Shown in pieces: positions 44,567-54,045 of a stretch of DNA of 64,000 nt. The position numbers and the translations under genes were made by a program. Each line of letters starts with the position of its first letter. Within the stretch, counting starts at the first letter, position 1. The stretch comes from an uncultured Burkholderiales bacterium (GTDB lineage Bacteria > Pseudomonadota > Gammaproteobacteria > Burkholderiales > Burkholderiaceae_C), in NCBI GenBank assembly GCA_937873395.1, contig CALMYH010000054.1:1-64000 (forward strand), read 5' to 3'. The notes under the pieces are model-generated. The model ran no database searches. It was given only the letters and a program-made list of their open reading frames with translations, and was not told the origin of the DNA.

Positions 44567-44589
44567 TAGAATGGAAGGTTGTTCCTTCC
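44567..44589 (+). promoter_or_regulatory. Candidate ychF -10 element with adjoining leader hairpin
   Basis: TAGAAT (44567-44572) resembles a -10 hexamer 34 bases before the ychF ATG. It is followed directly by GGAAGG-TTGTT-CCTTCC (44573-44589), a perfect 6-bp stem with a five-base loop covering the expected transcription start and early leader. No clear Shine-Dalgarno sequence precedes ychF, so this structure may matter for its translation. Confidence 0.4.
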
Positions 44590-44605
44590 ACCAGCAACTG
44601 CTCCC

Positions 44606-45700
44606 ATGAGTCTGAAGTGCGGCATCGTCGGCCTGCCCAATGTCGGCAAATCCACCCTGTTCAATGCCCTGACCAAGGCCGGCATCGCGGCCGAGAACTA
44701 TCCGTTCTGCACCATCGAACCCAATGTGGGCGTGGTCGAGGTGCCTGACCTGCGCCTGCAGCAGCTGGCCGAGATCGTCAAGCCCGAGCGCATCGTGCCC
44801 GCCATCGTCGAGTTCGTGGACATCGCCGGTCTGGTCGCGGGCGCCTCCAAGGGTGAAGGCCTGGGCAACCAGTTCCTGGCCCATATCCGTGAGACCGATG
44901 CCATCGTGAACGTGGTGCGCTGTTTTGAGGACCCCAACGTCATCCATGTGGCCAACAAGGTCGACCCGATCGCCGACATCGAGGTCATCCAGACCGAGCT
45001 GTGCCTGGCCGACATGGGCACGGTCGAGAAGGCCCTGCAGCGCTACACCAAGGCCGCCAAGAGCGGCAACGACAAGGAAGCGGCTGCGCTGGTGGCCCTG
45101 CTGACCAAGGTGCAGGCGGTGCTGGACGAGGGCAAGCCGGTGCGCGCCCTGAGCCTGAGCGACCAGGAGCAGGCGCTGCTCAAGCCCTTGTGCCTGATCA
45201 CCGCCAAACCCGCCATGTTCGTCGGCAACGTGGCCGAGGACGGCTTCGAGAACAACCCCTTCCTCGACCGCCTGAAGGAATACGCCGCCGCCCAGAACGC
45301 GCCGGTGGTGGCCATCTGCGCCAAGATCGAGGCCGAGCTGGCCGAGATGGACGACGCCGACCGGCTGGAGTTCCTCAAGGAACTGGGCCAGGACGAGCCG
45401 GGCCTGAACCGCCTGATCCGTGCCGGCTTCAAGCTGCTGGGCCTGCAGACCTATTTCACCGCCGGCGTGAAAGAGGTGCGCGCCTGGACCATCCACATCG
45501 GCGACACCGCGCCGCAGGCGGCCGGTGTCATCCACGGCGACTTCGAGCGTGGTTTCATCCGCGCCCAGACCATCGGTTTCGACGACTACATCGCCTACAA
45601 GGGCGAACAGGGCGCCAAGGACGCGGGCAAGATGCGGGCCGAAGGCAAGGAGTATGTCGTCAAGGATGGTGACGTGATGAACTTCCTTTTCAACGTCTGA
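44606..45700 (+). CDS. ychF: Redox-regulated ATPase/GTPase YchF (OLA1 family)
   Basis: A 364-residue Obg-family P-loop protein that prefers ATP and associates with ribosomes. The sequence starts [23 protein letters not shown] (G1 at about 9-17). G3 is [10 protein letters not shown] near 76, NKVDP follows near 120, and the C-terminal TGS-like domain runs from about 280 ([20 protein letters not shown]) to [13 protein letters not shown] at the end. The length matches E. coli YchF (363). The S4-domain gene follows two bases after its stop, so they are probably cotranscribed. Confidence 0.96.
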   Translation: MSLKCGIVGLPNVGKSTLFNALTKAGIAAENYPFCTIEPNVGVVEVPDLRLQQLAEIVKPERIVPAIVEFVDIAGLVAGASKGEGLGNQFLAHIRETDAIVNVVRCFEDPNVIHVANKVDPIADIEVIQTELCLADMGTVEKALQRYTKAAKSGNDKEAAALVALLTKVQAVLDEGKPVRALSLSDQEQALLKPLCLITAKPAMFVGNVAEDGFENNPFLDRLKEYAAAQNAPVVAICAKIEAELAEMDDADRLEFLKELGQDEPGLNRLIRAGFKLLGLQTYFTAGVKEVRAWTIHIGDTAPQAAGVIHGDFERGFIRAQTIGFDDYIAYKGEQGAKDAGKMRAEGKEYVVKDGDVMNFLFNV

Positions 45701-45702
45701 GC

Positions 45703-46476
45703 ATGAACACGGCGGCCGCAGGCGAGCCGCAGCGCCTGGCCAAGCGCGTGGCCGCGCTCATGGGGTGCTCTCGCAGCGAGGCCGAGCGTTTCATCACCGG
45801 TGGCTGGGTGCGGGTCGACGGGCAGGTGGTCGAGGTGCCCGAAACCCGGGTGTCGGATCACCAGGCCGTGACGGTCGATGCGCAGGCGAGCCCCGAGACC
45901 TTGGCGCCCATGACCGTGCTCTGGCACAAGCCGGCGGGCCTGCCTCTGCCCGAGGCCCTGCACCTGACCGATCACCTGGTGCGGCGCTGGTTCAGCCCGG
46001 ACAGCCGGTCGCCGTCCGACCGATCCCGCATCCGCCCGGTGCGGGCTCATTTCCACCGGCTGCAACCCTTGTGTCCGCTGGCCACCGACGAGTCGGGCCT
46101 GATGGTGTTCACCCAGAGCACCCCCATTGCCCGTCGGTTCCTCCAGCAAGGCCTGGAGGTCGAACACGAATGGTTGATCGATCTGGCCGAGGGTCTGGGG
46201 CCTGGCGAAGCGGACTGGCGCGCCGGTGTGCTGCGTTCGCTGCAGCAGCCCACGAGCTGGCAGGGGCGCCATCAGCCACCGGCCCGGGCCAGCTGGCAAA
46301 GCGACCGGCGCATCCGCCTGGTGGTCAAAGGGTGTCCGCCCGGACACCTGCACCGCCTCATTGAGCGGGCGACCCTGTCGGTGGGTCTGGTCCGCCGCCA
46401 GCGCATCGGCCGTGTCGCGCTGACCGGGCTGGAGTCCGGGCAGTGGCGCTACCTGCTGCCCGCCGAGCGTTTCTGA
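45703..46476 (+). CDS. S4-domain pseudouridine synthase-like protein lacking the catalytic Asp
   Basis: A 257-residue protein with an N-terminal S4 RNA-binding domain (about 10-58, RLAKRVAALMGCSRSEAERFITGGWVRVDG) and an RsuA/RluF-type pseudouridine synthase fold (about 68-250: VLWHKPAGL, EHEWLIDL, VGLVRRQRIGRVAL). The catalytic motif normally reads GRLDxxTxGL; here residues 124-133 read CPLATDESGL, with Ala 127 in place of the catalytic Asp. It may therefore be an RNA-binding protein without isomerase activity. It starts two bases after ychF and overlaps the convergent MFS gene by 28 bases. Confidence 0.82.
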   Translation: MNTAAAGEPQRLAKRVAALMGCSRSEAERFITGGWVRVDGQVVEVPETRVSDHQAVTVDAQASPETLAPMTVLWHKPAGLPLPEALHLTDHLVRRWFSPDSRSPSDRSRIRPVRAHFHRLQPLCPLATDESGLMVFTQSTPIARRFLQQGLEVEHEWLIDLAEGLGPGEADWRAGVLRSLQQPTSWQGRHQPPARASWQSDRRIRLVVKGCPPGHLHRLIERATLSVGLVRRQRIGRVALTGLESGQWRYLLPAERF

Positions 46477-47627
46477 AGGCGGGACGCCCAGACACTGGCC
46501 GCCATGGCCAGCAGCATCAGGCCCAGGCCCCAGGCGTGCAGCTGGTCCATCTTGCCCTGGGCAATCAGCACACCACCGGTGGCCGCGCCCAGGGCCTGAC
46601 CGCCATAGATGGCCGAGGTGTTCAGGGCCACGGTGGCCGGGGCCAGAACCGGTGACATGTGCACCAGCCTCGCCTGCTGGGCCGAGTTGGCCGAGAAACA
46701 GCCCAGGGCCCAGGGCACCATCACCGCCGCCTGCACCCACAGCGCCCAGGTGCCCAGCGGCCAGATCAGCAGGCTCAGCGCCATGCCACCCAGGGTGATC
46801 AGGACCGCTCGCGGCGCGCCCAGGCGGTCGATGCGGCGCGAGACCAGCACATTGCCCAGCAGGCCGAAGGCGCCGAACCACAGAAACATCAGCGCCATCA
46901 TCTGCGGCCCGACACCGTTGACCTGCTGCAGGTAGGGGGCAAAGTAGGAGAACAGGATGAACTGGCCAAAGGCCGACAGCAGGGTCACGGTCACCGCCAG
47001 CATCAGCGGGGCCGATCCCAGGGTCTCGCCCCAGGCCTGGCGCGACAGGGCCGCCGGTTTGATGCCGTCGGGCATTTCGCGCCAGAGCCAGGCGGCCACC
47101 AGCACCGCCAGCACCGCCACCAGCCCAAAGGCCCAGCGCCAGCCGAGCACACCGCCGATCCAGGCCGACAAGGGCATGCCCAACACCGATGCCACCGACC
47201 AGCCGAGGAACACGAACGTGATGGCCCGTCCCCCTTGGCCGGCGGGCACCAGTTGTCCCACGCAGGCAGCCGCCTGGGGCGTGAAAATGGCCGGCGGAAT
47301 CACCGCCAGCACGCGCAGCAACAACAGGCTGCCGTAGGTCGGGGCCAGTGCACTGGCTCCCATGAACACCGCGTACCAGAGCAGGGACAGCACCAGCAGG
47401 CGCCGCCGGTCCCAACCCGCCACCACGGTGGCGAACAGGGGCGCACCGATGCCCATGACGATGGCGGCCGCCGTGATCAGCTGGCCGGCCTGGGGAATCG
47501 TGACACCCAGCGAGGCGCTGATGTCAGGGAGTGTGCCCGGCACGACCATCACGCCGGTGCCGATGACAAAATTGCCCAGCATCAGCGCCCAGAGGGCGCG
47601 CGGCAGGGGTTGTGACGTGGTGGGCAT
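46449..47627 (-). CDS. MFS transporter (Cmx/arabinose-efflux-type)
   Basis: A 392-residue major facilitator with twelve predicted helices. It has an N-terminal LMLGNFVIGTGVMVVPGTLPDI, the A-motif-like loop ATVVAGWDRRRLLVL between helices 2 and 3, and a central loop around MPDGIKPAALSRQ. Its pattern fits the DHA1 arabinose efflux permease/chloramphenicol-resistance-like group. The substrate is unknown and no regulator is adjacent. Its 3' end overlaps the S4-domain gene by 28 bases. Confidence 0.88.
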   Translation of the reverse strand: MPTTSQPLPRALWALMLGNFVIGTGVMVVPGTLPDISASLGVTIPQAGQLITAAAIVMGIGAPLFATVVAGWDRRRLLVLSLLWYAVFMGASALAPTYGSLLLLRVLAVIPPAIFTPQAAACVGQLVPAGQGGRAITFVFLGWSVASVLGMPLSAWIGGVLGWRWAFGLVAVLAVLVAAWLWREMPDGIKPAALSRQAWGETLGSAPLMLAVTVTLLSAFGQFILFSYFAPYLQQVNGVGPQMMALMFLWFGAFGLLGNVLVSRRIDRLGAPRAVLITLGGMALSLLIWPLGTWALWVQAAVMVPWALGCFSANSAQQARLVHMSPVLAPATVALNTSAIYGGQALGAATGGVLIAQGKMDQLHAWGLGLMLLAMAASVWASRLQKRSAGSR

Positions 47628-47660
47628 CCGCCAAGTATGGAGGCGAAGCCGCGTGTCTGC

Positions 47661-48146
47661 TCAGAGCGGCAGTCCCCCAGGGAACACCCAGAGCAACGCT
47701 GCCGTCATGGTCACGTAACGCAGGAACTTGCCGATCGCCATGTAGGCCACGCAGGGCCAGAAGGGAAACCGAAGCCAGCCCGCTGCCGCGCAAAGCGGGT
47801 CTCCCACGATCGGCAGCCACGACAGCAGGCAGGCCTTGGGACCGAAGCGCTCCAGCCAGCGCAGCGCCCGCAGCTCGGTCGGGGTGCCGTGGCGCAGCTT
47901 GTCGACCGCCTTGTGGGTGCCCAGCCCCATGAGCCAGGTCACGGCGCCGCCCAGGGTGTTGCCCGCAGTTGCCACCAGGATGGCGGGCCAGAACAGCTCG
48001 GGGTTGAGCTTGATCAGGCCGAACACCGCCGGCTCGGACCCCATAGGCAGGAGCGTGGCCGAAACGAAGGCGACCACGAACACGGTGCTCAGTCCCACCT
48101 CCGGGAGGGACAGCCATTGCATCAGGTTGAGCATCCAGGAAGGCAT
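47661..48146 (-). CDS. YqaA-family (DedA/VTT-domain-like) membrane protein
   Basis: A 161-residue inner-membrane protein with helices at about 18-38, 48-75, 105-125 and 130-155. VFVVAFVSATLLPMGSEPAVFGLI, GNTLGGAVTWLMG and SWLPIVGDPLCAAAGWLRFPF match YqaA, a small member of the VTT/DedA group implicated in lipid flipping or proton-motive-force maintenance. Its specific function is not established. It is divergent from dusB across 125 bases. Confidence 0.88.
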   Translation of the reverse strand: MPSWMLNLMQWLSLPEVGLSTVFVVAFVSATLLPMGSEPAVFGLIKLNPELFWPAILVATAGNTLGGAVTWLMGLGTHKAVDKLRHGTPTELRALRWLERFGPKACLLSWLPIVGDPLCAAAGWLRFPFWPCVAYMAIGKFLRYVTMTAALLWVFPGGLPL

Positions 48147-48202
48147 GGGGATTCGGATCGACAGACGGTGGGCGGGTTCCGTCTGCTGAAAAAACAGGCA
48201 GC

Positions 48203-48208
48203 TACAAT
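48203..48208 (+). promoter_or_regulatory. Candidate -10 element for dusB-fis
   Basis: TACAAT lies 64 bases before the dusB ATG in the divergent 125-base space, preceded by a short A-rich tract (TGAAAAAAC). No convincing -35 is seen at 16-18 bases. Confidence 0.4.
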
Positions 48209-48271
48209 GCCCATCCCTGCCAGCGCCGCCGTGTCAGGGACCTTGCCAAAGCCGCCGATTCTCCCACCACC

Positions 48272-49318
48272 ATGCACATCGGGCCGTACCGCCTGCCGAA
48301 CACCCTGTTGGTTGCGCCCATGGCCGGCGTGACCGACCGGCCCTTTCGCAAGCTGTGCAAACGCCTGGGTGCCGGCTACGCGGTCAGCGAAATGGTCACC
48401 AGCCGACCCGACCTGCAGGCCAGCCTCAAGACCTCGCGCCGGGCCGACCACAGCGGTGAGCCGGGACCGATCGCGGTGCAGATCGCTGGCACCGATGCGC
48501 AGATGATGGCCGACGCGGCCCGCTACAACATCGACCGCGGAGCCCAGATCATCGACATCAACATGGGCTGCCCGGCCAAGAAGGTGTGCAACAAATGGGC
48601 CGGCTCGGCCCTGATGCAGGACGAGGCGCTGGCCATCGGCATTGTCGAGGCCGTGGTGGCGGCCTGCGAACCCCGTGGAGTGCCGGTCACGCTCAAGATG
48701 CGCACCGGCTGGTGCGCCGATGTCCGCAACGCGCCGACCCTGGCCCTGGCGGCCGAGCAGGCCGGCGTGCAGATGCTCACCGTGCACGGGCGCACTCGTG
48801 AACAGGGCTACAGCGGCCAGGCCGAACACGACACCGTGGCCCTGATCAAGAGCCGGGTGACCGTTCCCGTGGTCGCCAATGGCGACATCGACTGTCCGCA
48901 GAAGGCAGCCGCCGTGTTGCGCCGGACCGGCGCCGATGCGGTCATGATCGGACGTGCGGCCCAGGGGCGCCCCTGGATCTTCCGCGAAATCGCCCACTTC
49001 CTGGCCACCGGCGAGTTCTTGCCGGCGCCCGATTGGGGCGAGGTCAGGGGCTGGCTGGTGGAGCACCTGCATGACCACTACGATCTGTACGGCGAGCACA
49101 CCGGGGTGCGCAGTGCCCGCAAGCACCTGGGCTGGTATGTGCATGCGCTCGGTCTGCCGGCGCATGAGATCGCCTTGTTCCGTTCCCGCATCAACACACT
49201 GACCCGGTGTGAGGACCAACTGCAGGCCGTGACCGAGAGTTTCGATGCCTGGATGTCCCGTCCTCCGACCGCCGACGCCCCGCCGGACGGGGTCACCGAC
49301 TGGAAGCTTGCCGCATGA
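48272..49318 (+). CDS. dusB: tRNA-dihydrouridine synthase B
   Basis: A 348-residue FMN enzyme reducing uridine (position 17) in tRNA. Family blocks are LLVAPMAGVTDRPFRKLCK at about 11-29, MVTSRPDLQ, the catalytic-Cys region INMGCPAKKVCNKWAGSALM near 98-117, TVHGRTREQGYSG near 170 and NGDIDCPQKA near 205. The C-terminal helical domain extends to about 340. It overlaps fis by four bases (ATGA), the classical dusB-fis arrangement of proteobacteria. Confidence 0.96.
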   Translation: MHIGPYRLPNTLLVAPMAGVTDRPFRKLCKRLGAGYAVSEMVTSRPDLQASLKTSRRADHSGEPGPIAVQIAGTDAQMMADAARYNIDRGAQIIDINMGCPAKKVCNKWAGSALMQDEALAIGIVEAVVAACEPRGVPVTLKMRTGWCADVRNAPTLALAAEQAGVQMLTVHGRTREQGYSGQAEHDTVALIKSRVTVPVVANGDIDCPQKAAAVLRRTGADAVMIGRAAQGRPWIFREIAHFLATGEFLPAPDWGEVRGWLVEHLHDHYDLYGEHTGVRSARKHLGWYVHALGLPAHEIALFRSRINTLTRCEDQLQAVTESFDAWMSRPPTADAPPDGVTDWKLAA

Positions 49319-49551
49319 GCCAGAGCCCTTTGCACGAATGTGTGCGCGCCAGCCTTGAAAGCTATTTTCGCGACCTCGACGGCACCGAACCTGCAGGCCT
49401 GCACGACATGCTGGTGAAGGCGGTGGAGAAGCCCTTGCTGGAGGTGGTGATGGAGCAGGCGCAGCACAACCAGTCGCGCGCAGCCCAATGGCTGGGCCTG
49501 AACCGCAACACGCTGCGCAAGAAGCTGCTGGAACACAAGCTGATCGACTGA
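49315..49551 (+). CDS. fis: Fis-family nucleoid-associated DNA-binding protein
   Basis: A 78-residue protein with an N-terminal dimerisation helix region and the C-terminal helix-turn-helix [33 protein letters not shown]. It is shorter than E. coli Fis (98) because the N-terminal beta-hairpin part is reduced, as in other betaproteobacterial Fis proteins. It is translationally coupled to dusB and precedes purH by 41 bases. Confidence 0.93.
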   Translation: MSQSPLHECVRASLESYFRDLDGTEPAGLHDMLVKAVEKPLLEVVMEQAQHNQSRAAQWLGLNRNTLRKKLLEHKLID

Positions 49552-49592
49552 CCGCGTTTCCTCCCGTTCTTCAAACCTCCCGAACCCAATCC

Positions 49593-51218
49593 ATGCGCGC
49601 ACTTCTCTCCGTTTCCGACAAGACCGGCATCGTCGAATTCGCCCAGGCCCTGCACGGCCTGGGCGTCAAGCTCCTGTCCACCGGCGGTACCGCCAAATTG
49701 CTGGCCGATCGGGGCCTGCCGGTGACCGAGGTGGCCGAGGTCACGCACTTCCCCGAGATGCTCGACGGCCGCGTCAAGACCCTGCACCCCAAGGTGCACG
49801 GCGGCCTGCTGGCGCGCCGCGAACTGCCCGAACACATGGCCGCACTCAAGGAACACGGCATCGAGACCATCGACCTGCTGGTGGTCAACCTGTATCCGTT
49901 CGAAGCCACCGTGGCCAAGCCCGGCTGCACCCTGGCCGACGCGATCGAGAACATCGACATTGGTGGCCCCGCCATGGTGCGCAGTGCCGCCAAGAACTGG
50001 AAGGACGTGGGCGTGGTCACCGACGCCGGCCAGTACGAGGCCGTGATCGCCGAACTCAAGGCCGCCGGCAAGCTCTCCGACAAGCTGCGCTTCGCGCTGT
50101 CGGTCGCCGCCTTCAACCGCATCGCCCAGTACGACGGCGCCATCAGCGACTACTTGTCGTCGGTGACGTTTGAAGAAGCGAAGCTGAGCGAGAGCTACGT
50201 GCCTTCGCGCAACCTGTTCCCCGGCCAGTCCAACGGCCAGTTCATCAAGGTGCAGGACTTGCGCTACGGCGAGAACAGCCACCAGCAGGCCGCGCTGTAC
50301 CGTGACCTTTACCCGGCCCCGGGCTCGCTGGTCACCGGTGTGCAGCTGCAGGGCAAGGAGCTGTCCTACAACAACATCGCCGACGCCGACGCGGCCTGGG
50401 AATGCGTCAAGAGCTTCGAAGCGCCGGCCTGCGTGATCGTCAAGCACGCCAACCCCTGCGGTGTGGCCGTGGGCAAGGACGCACACGAGGCCTATGCCAA
50501 GGCCTTCCAGACCGATCCGACCAGCGCCTTCGGCGGCATCATCGCCTTCAACCGCACGGTGGACAAGGCGGCGGCCGAGGCCGTGGTCAGGCAGTTTGTC
50601 GAGGTGCTGATGGCGCCCGACTTCACCGCCGAAGCGCTGGAAGTCTTCAAGCCCAAAGTCAATGTGCGCCTGATGAAGATCGCGCTGCCGAATGTCAGCA
50701 GCGCCGACGTCGCGGCGCGTGGCGGCGCCAGCGCCTGGGACCAGGGCCGCAACGCCATGGACGCCAAGCGCGTGGGTTCGGGCCTGCTGCTGCAGACCGC
50801 CGACAACCACGAACTGGCCCTGGCCGACCTGAAGGTCGTCACCGCCCGGCAGCCCACGCCGGAAGAACTGCAGGACCTGCTGTTCGCCTGGAAGGTGGCC
50901 AAGTACGTCAAGTCCAACGCCATCGTGTTCTGCAAGAACGGCATGACCATGGGTGTGGGCGCCGGCCAGATGAGCCGCCTCGATTCGGCGCGCATCGCCA
51001 GCATCAAGGCCGAGGCCGCCAAGCTGTCGCTGCAAGGCACCGTGGTGGCCAGCGACGCCTTCTTCCCGTTCCGCGACGGCCTGGATGTGGTGGTCGACGC
51101 GGGCGCGACCTGCGTGGCGCAGCCGGGTGGCTCGATGCGCGATCAGGAGGTGATTGACGCTGCGAACGAACATGGCGTGGCCATGGTCTTCACCGGCGTG
51201 CGCCACTTCCGCCACTGA
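49593..51218 (+). CDS. purH: Bifunctional AICAR formyltransferase/IMP cyclohydrolase
   Basis: A 541-residue enzyme for the last two steps of IMP synthesis. The N-terminal IMP cyclohydrolase (about 1-195) has [41 protein letters not shown] and [16 protein letters not shown]. The C-terminal AICAR transformylase has [25 protein letters not shown] with the catalytic Lys-His pair, [13 protein letters not shown] and the ending [18 protein letters not shown] 49593 fits the family N terminus; the open frame extends further upstream into fis. It lies downstream of fis. Confidence 0.96.
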   Translation: MRALLSVSDKTGIVEFAQALHGLGVKLLSTGGTAKLLADRGLPVTEVAEVTHFPEMLDGRVKTLHPKVHGGLLARRELPEHMAALKEHGIETIDLLVVNLYPFEATVAKPGCTLADAIENIDIGGPAMVRSAAKNWKDVGVVTDAGQYEAVIAELKAAGKLSDKLRFALSVAAFNRIAQYDGAISDYLSSVTFEEAKLSESYVPSRNLFPGQSNGQFIKVQDLRYGENSHQQAALYRDLYPAPGSLVTGVQLQGKELSYNNIADADAAWECVKSFEAPACVIVKHANPCGVAVGKDAHEAYAKAFQTDPTSAFGGIIAFNRTVDKAAAEAVVRQFVEVLMAPDFTAEALEVFKPKVNVRLMKIALPNVSSADVAARGGASAWDQGRNAMDAKRVGSGLLLQTADNHELALADLKVVTARQPTPEELQDLLFAWKVAKYVKSNAIVFCKNGMTMGVGAGQMSRLDSARIASIKAEAAKLSLQGTVVASDAFFPFRDGLDVVVDAGATCVAQPGGSMRDQEVIDAANEHGVAMVFTGVRHFRH

Positions 51219-51261
51219 GCCGGCCCCTTCGGCCTTCTTTCCTTCCAGGAGGAGCGAGTCC

Positions 51262-51606
51262 ATGGAACCCTACGTTGACGATGAACGCACGCGGTCGGCC
51301 AAGACCCTCACCACCATCATCTATGCCCTGTACGCGGCCTCGTTTCTGGTCGGCATCACCGCCCTCGTGGCCATCGTGATGAACTACGTCAAGCGCGAGG
51401 ACATGCAGGGCACCTTGTTCGAGAGCCACTTCCGCTGGCAGATCCGCACCTTCTGGTTCGGGCTGCTCTGGGGGGTGCTGGGGGCGCTGTCTCTGGTGAT
51501 CCTGGTGGGCTTTGCCGTGCTGCTGGCCAACGCGGTCTGGATCATCTACCGCATCGTCAAGGGCTGGCTCAACCTCAACGACAACAAGCCCATGTACACC
51601 GTCTGA
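51262..51606 (+). CDS. DUF4870-like small membrane protein
   Basis: A 114-residue inner-membrane protein with three helices at about 16-40, 62-85 and 85-103. The conserved FESHFRWQIRTFWFGL segment is typical of DUF4870/YvlD-like hypothetical membrane proteins. Function is unknown. AGGAGGAGCG lies before the ATG, a very strong ribosome-binding site. It follows purH by 43 bases and is convergent with hemL. Confidence 0.85.
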   Translation: MEPYVDDERTRSAKTLTTIIYALYAASFLVGITALVAIVMNYVKREDMQGTLFESHFRWQIRTFWFGLLWGVLGALSLVILVGFAVLLANAVWIIYRIVKGWLNLNDNKPMYTV

Positions 51607-51616
51607 GACAGCGCAA

Positions 51617-51637
51617 GCGCCCGGGCGCGCAGGGCGC
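51617..51637. terminator. Hairpin in the convergent gap before hemL
   Basis: GCGCCC (51617-51622) and GGGCGC (51632-51637) form a 6-bp all-GC stem around nine bases in the 39-base gap between two convergent genes. There is no T tract on either side. It probably acts in transcript ending or separation. Confidence 0.4.
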
Positions 51638-51645
51638 CACGGTGC

Positions 51646-52944
51646 TCAGGCCAGCTGCTTGAACACCTCACGCGCCGCCGCCACGGTGGCCGCAATGTCT
51701 TCGTCGGTGTGTGCCGCGCTCACGAATCCGGCCTCGTACAGCGCCGGTGCGATGTACACACCGCGGTCCAGCAGGCCGTGGAACAGGGTGTTGAACTTCG
51801 CGCCCTCGGTCTTCATCACGGCAGCGTAGTTCTGCGGCAGTTCGGGCATCAGGAAGAAACCGAACATGCCACCCTGACAGTCCACGCTGAACGGTACACC
51901 CTCGGCGTCGGCCGAGGCCTTCAGGCCGTCCACCAGGGAGCGGGTGGTGGCCGACAGGGCCTCGAAGAAGCCGGGCTTCTGGATTTCTTTCAGGGTGGCC
52001 AGGCCACACGCGGTGGCCACCGGGTTGCCCGACAGCGTGCCGGCCTGGTAGACGCCACCCAGCGGCGCCAGGTGTTCCATCACCGCGCGCTTGCCACCGA
52101 AGGCGGCCAGTGGCATGCCCCCGCCGATCACCTTGCCCATCACCGTCATGTCGGGCTCGAAACCCGGGATCAGCGAGGCGTAGTGGCCCTGTGCGCTGCC
52201 CAGGCCGACGCGGAAACCGGTCATCACCTCGTCGAACACGAACAGTGCCCGGTGCTGCGTGCACAGCTCGCGGATGCGCTTGATGAACGGCGCGCTGGCA
52301 CGCACGAAGTTCATGTTGCCCGCGATCGGCTCGATCATCACGCAGGCGATGTCGGCACCGTGTTCGGTGAACGCGGCTTCGATCTGCGCGACGTTGTTGT
52401 ATTCCAGGACCAGGGTGTGCTGCACCACCTCGGGCGGCACACCCGCGCTGGTCGGGTTGCCGAACGTGGCCAGTCCCGAGCCGGCCTTGACCAGCAGGGC
52501 GTCGGCATGGCCGTGGTAGCAACCCTCGAACTTGATGATGGTCTTGCGGCCGGTGGCGCCACGCGCCAGGCGGATCGCGCTCATGCCGGCTTCGGTGCCC
52601 GAGCTGACCAGCCGGACCATCTCCAGGCTGGGCACCAGTCTGACGATTTCTTCGGCCAGCTCGATCTCGCGCTCGGTCGGTGCACCGAACGAGAAGCCGT
52701 CCATGGCGGCTTTTTGCACCGCCTCCAGCACCGCCGGGTGGCCATGCCCCAGGATCATCGGGCCCCAGGAGCCGATGTAGTCGATGTAGCGCCGGCCATT
52801 GGCGTCCCAGAAGTGGGCGCCCTGGGCACGCCGGACAAAGCGTGGCGTGCCCCCGACAGCGCGAAAGGCCCGCACGGGTGAGTTGACGCCGCCGGGAATC
52901 AGGGTCTTGGCTCGATCGAAAAGGTCAAGGTTGCGGTCGGTCAT
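51646..52944 (-). CDS. hemL: Glutamate-1-semialdehyde 2,1-aminomutase
   Basis: A 432-residue PLP enzyme making 5-aminolevulinate for tetrapyrroles. Family blocks are the N-terminal [74 protein letters not shown] and the PLP-Lys region [15 protein letters not shown] near 265. ATG 52944 is chosen; a TTG four codons upstream would overlap the ThiD-like stop. It lies eight bases downstream of the ThiD-like gene and is probably cotranscribed. Confidence 0.96.
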   Translation of the reverse strand: MTDRNLDLFDRAKTLIPGGVNSPVRAFRAVGGTPRFVRRAQGAHFWDANGRRYIDYIGSWGPMILGHGHPAVLEAVQKAAMDGFSFGAPTEREIELAEEIVRLVPSLEMVRLVSSGTEAGMSAIRLARGATGRKTIIKFEGCYHGHADALLVKAGSGLATFGNPTSAGVPPEVVQHTLVLEYNNVAQIEAAFTEHGADIACVMIEPIAGNMNFVRASAPFIKRIRELCTQHRALFVFDEVMTGFRVGLGSAQGHYASLIPGFEPDMTVMGKVIGGGMPLAAFGGKRAVMEHLAPLGGVYQAGTLSGNPVATACGLATLKEIQKPGFFEALSATTRSLVDGLKASADAEGVPFSVDCQGGMFGFFLMPELPQNYAAVMKTEGAKFNTLFHGLLDRGVYIAPALYEAGFVSAAHTDEDIAATVAAAREVFKQLA

Positions 52945-52952
52945 GGGGGCGG

Positions 52953-53894
52953 TCAATGCTTGGTGGTGTCCAGAGGAAAATCGTTTGCGTCCAGGGTGCT
53001 GTCGGACGGCAGGTCGGCCGGTTCGGCGCTGGACTCTTCGACCACTTCGTCGTCATGTGCCCAGAACAGCCTGTCGGGCGTCGCGTGCCCCATGCCCGGC
53101 TGGAATCCGGCGTCCAGGCATTGGTCCAGATAGTTCAGGGCTTCGGCGCAGGCCGTCTGCAGGTCGGCGCCGCCCGCGATCAGGGCGCACAGGGCGGCCG
53201 ACAGCGTGTCGCCAGCCCCGTTGAACGTGGCTTCAAAGCGCTCGTAGCGGGCGCCAGCGAGCACCGCTTCCGGGGAGGCCAGGTGGCTCTCGAGCATCTG
53301 GTCGGCGGCATTGAAGCCCGTCACCAGGGTGTAGGGCACCCCGTGCACGGCCGCCGCGCGGGCGATCTCGCGCGCGTTGGGGGCACGGTCCCCTTCCCAG
53401 TCGGGCAGCAGCCAGCGGCACAGGGTGTTGTGGTTGCCCACCAGGACCGTGGTCTGGGGCAGCAGCAACTCGACGCAGGCGTCCAGGTAGGTTTCGATGG
53501 CCAGTTCATCCCACCATGACAGGTCGGGCATGTAGGCCACCACCGGGACCTCGGGGTAATCGGTGGTCACGCTGGCAATCGCGCTGAGGTTCTCAGGACT
53601 GCCGACAAATCCGACCTTGAAGGCCTGCACCGGCATGTCCTCGAGTGCACAGCGCGCCTGGTCCGTCAGCACGTCCTCGTCGAAGGCGACGTGGTCGTGC
53701 ACTTCCGACGTGTCACGGATGTAGGTGCCGGCAACCACCGGCAGCACATGCACCGAGGCGCTGGCCATGGCGGTCAGGTCGGCGGCCAGGCCACCGGCCC
53801 CGCTGGGGTCGTTGGTGTTGAACACCATGACACAGGGCAGCGATGTCTGACCGGGTTCAATGCCGGATGGGGAGGAATCTTGCTTGTCGCTCAT
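52953..53894 (-). CDS. ThiD-like kinase (hydroxymethylpyrimidine/phosphomethylpyrimidine kinase family), divergent
   Basis: A 313-residue ribokinase-superfamily protein resembling ThiD but departing at key positions. The usual GSDPSGGAGxxAD loop is [14 protein letters not shown], the KGGH segment is replaced by TGFNAADQM, and the C-terminal GTGCTxS motif reads GAGDTLSA, as in sugar kinases of the superfamily. The core ends near 275 and is followed by an acidic tail ([17 protein letters not shown]). Canonical ThiD is about 265 residues. Position beside hemL is typical of Burkholderiales. Thiamine kinase activity is possible, but another substrate should be considered. Confidence 0.78.
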   Translation of the reverse strand: MSDKQDSSPSGIEPGQTSLPCVMVFNTNDPSGAGGLAADLTAMASASVHVLPVVAGTYIRDTSEVHDHVAFDEDVLTDQARCALEDMPVQAFKVGFVGSPENLSAIASVTTDYPEVPVVAYMPDLSWWDELAIETYLDACVELLLPQTTVLVGNHNTLCRWLLPDWEGDRAPNAREIARAAAVHGVPYTLVTGFNAADQMLESHLASPEAVLAGARYERFEATFNGAGDTLSAALCALIAGGADLQTACAEALNYLDQCLDAGFQPGMGHATPDRLFWAHDDEVVEESSAEPADLPSDSTLDANDFPLDTTKH

Positions 53895-54007
53895 GGGCCA
53901 GTCGATGGCAGATACCGTCCGGAGGCCAAATGAAACCGTCCGCGAACTGCGGGAAATCCAGCGTGACGCGTACCACACAGGCGGCTTTCCAGCGCTGCCC
54001 CGGTCGA

Positions 54008-54013
54008 TACAAT
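54008..54013 (+). promoter_or_regulatory. Candidate -10 for rubredoxin/pil genes
   Basis: TACAAT in GTCGATACAATCG lies 38 bases before the rubredoxin ATG (54046), in the 151-base space shared with the divergent ThiD-like gene. CTTTCC, about 18 bases upstream, is a poor -35. Confidence 0.45.
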
Positions 54014-54045
54014 CGTTGCATTCTATGTCAATGACCCCTATAAAG

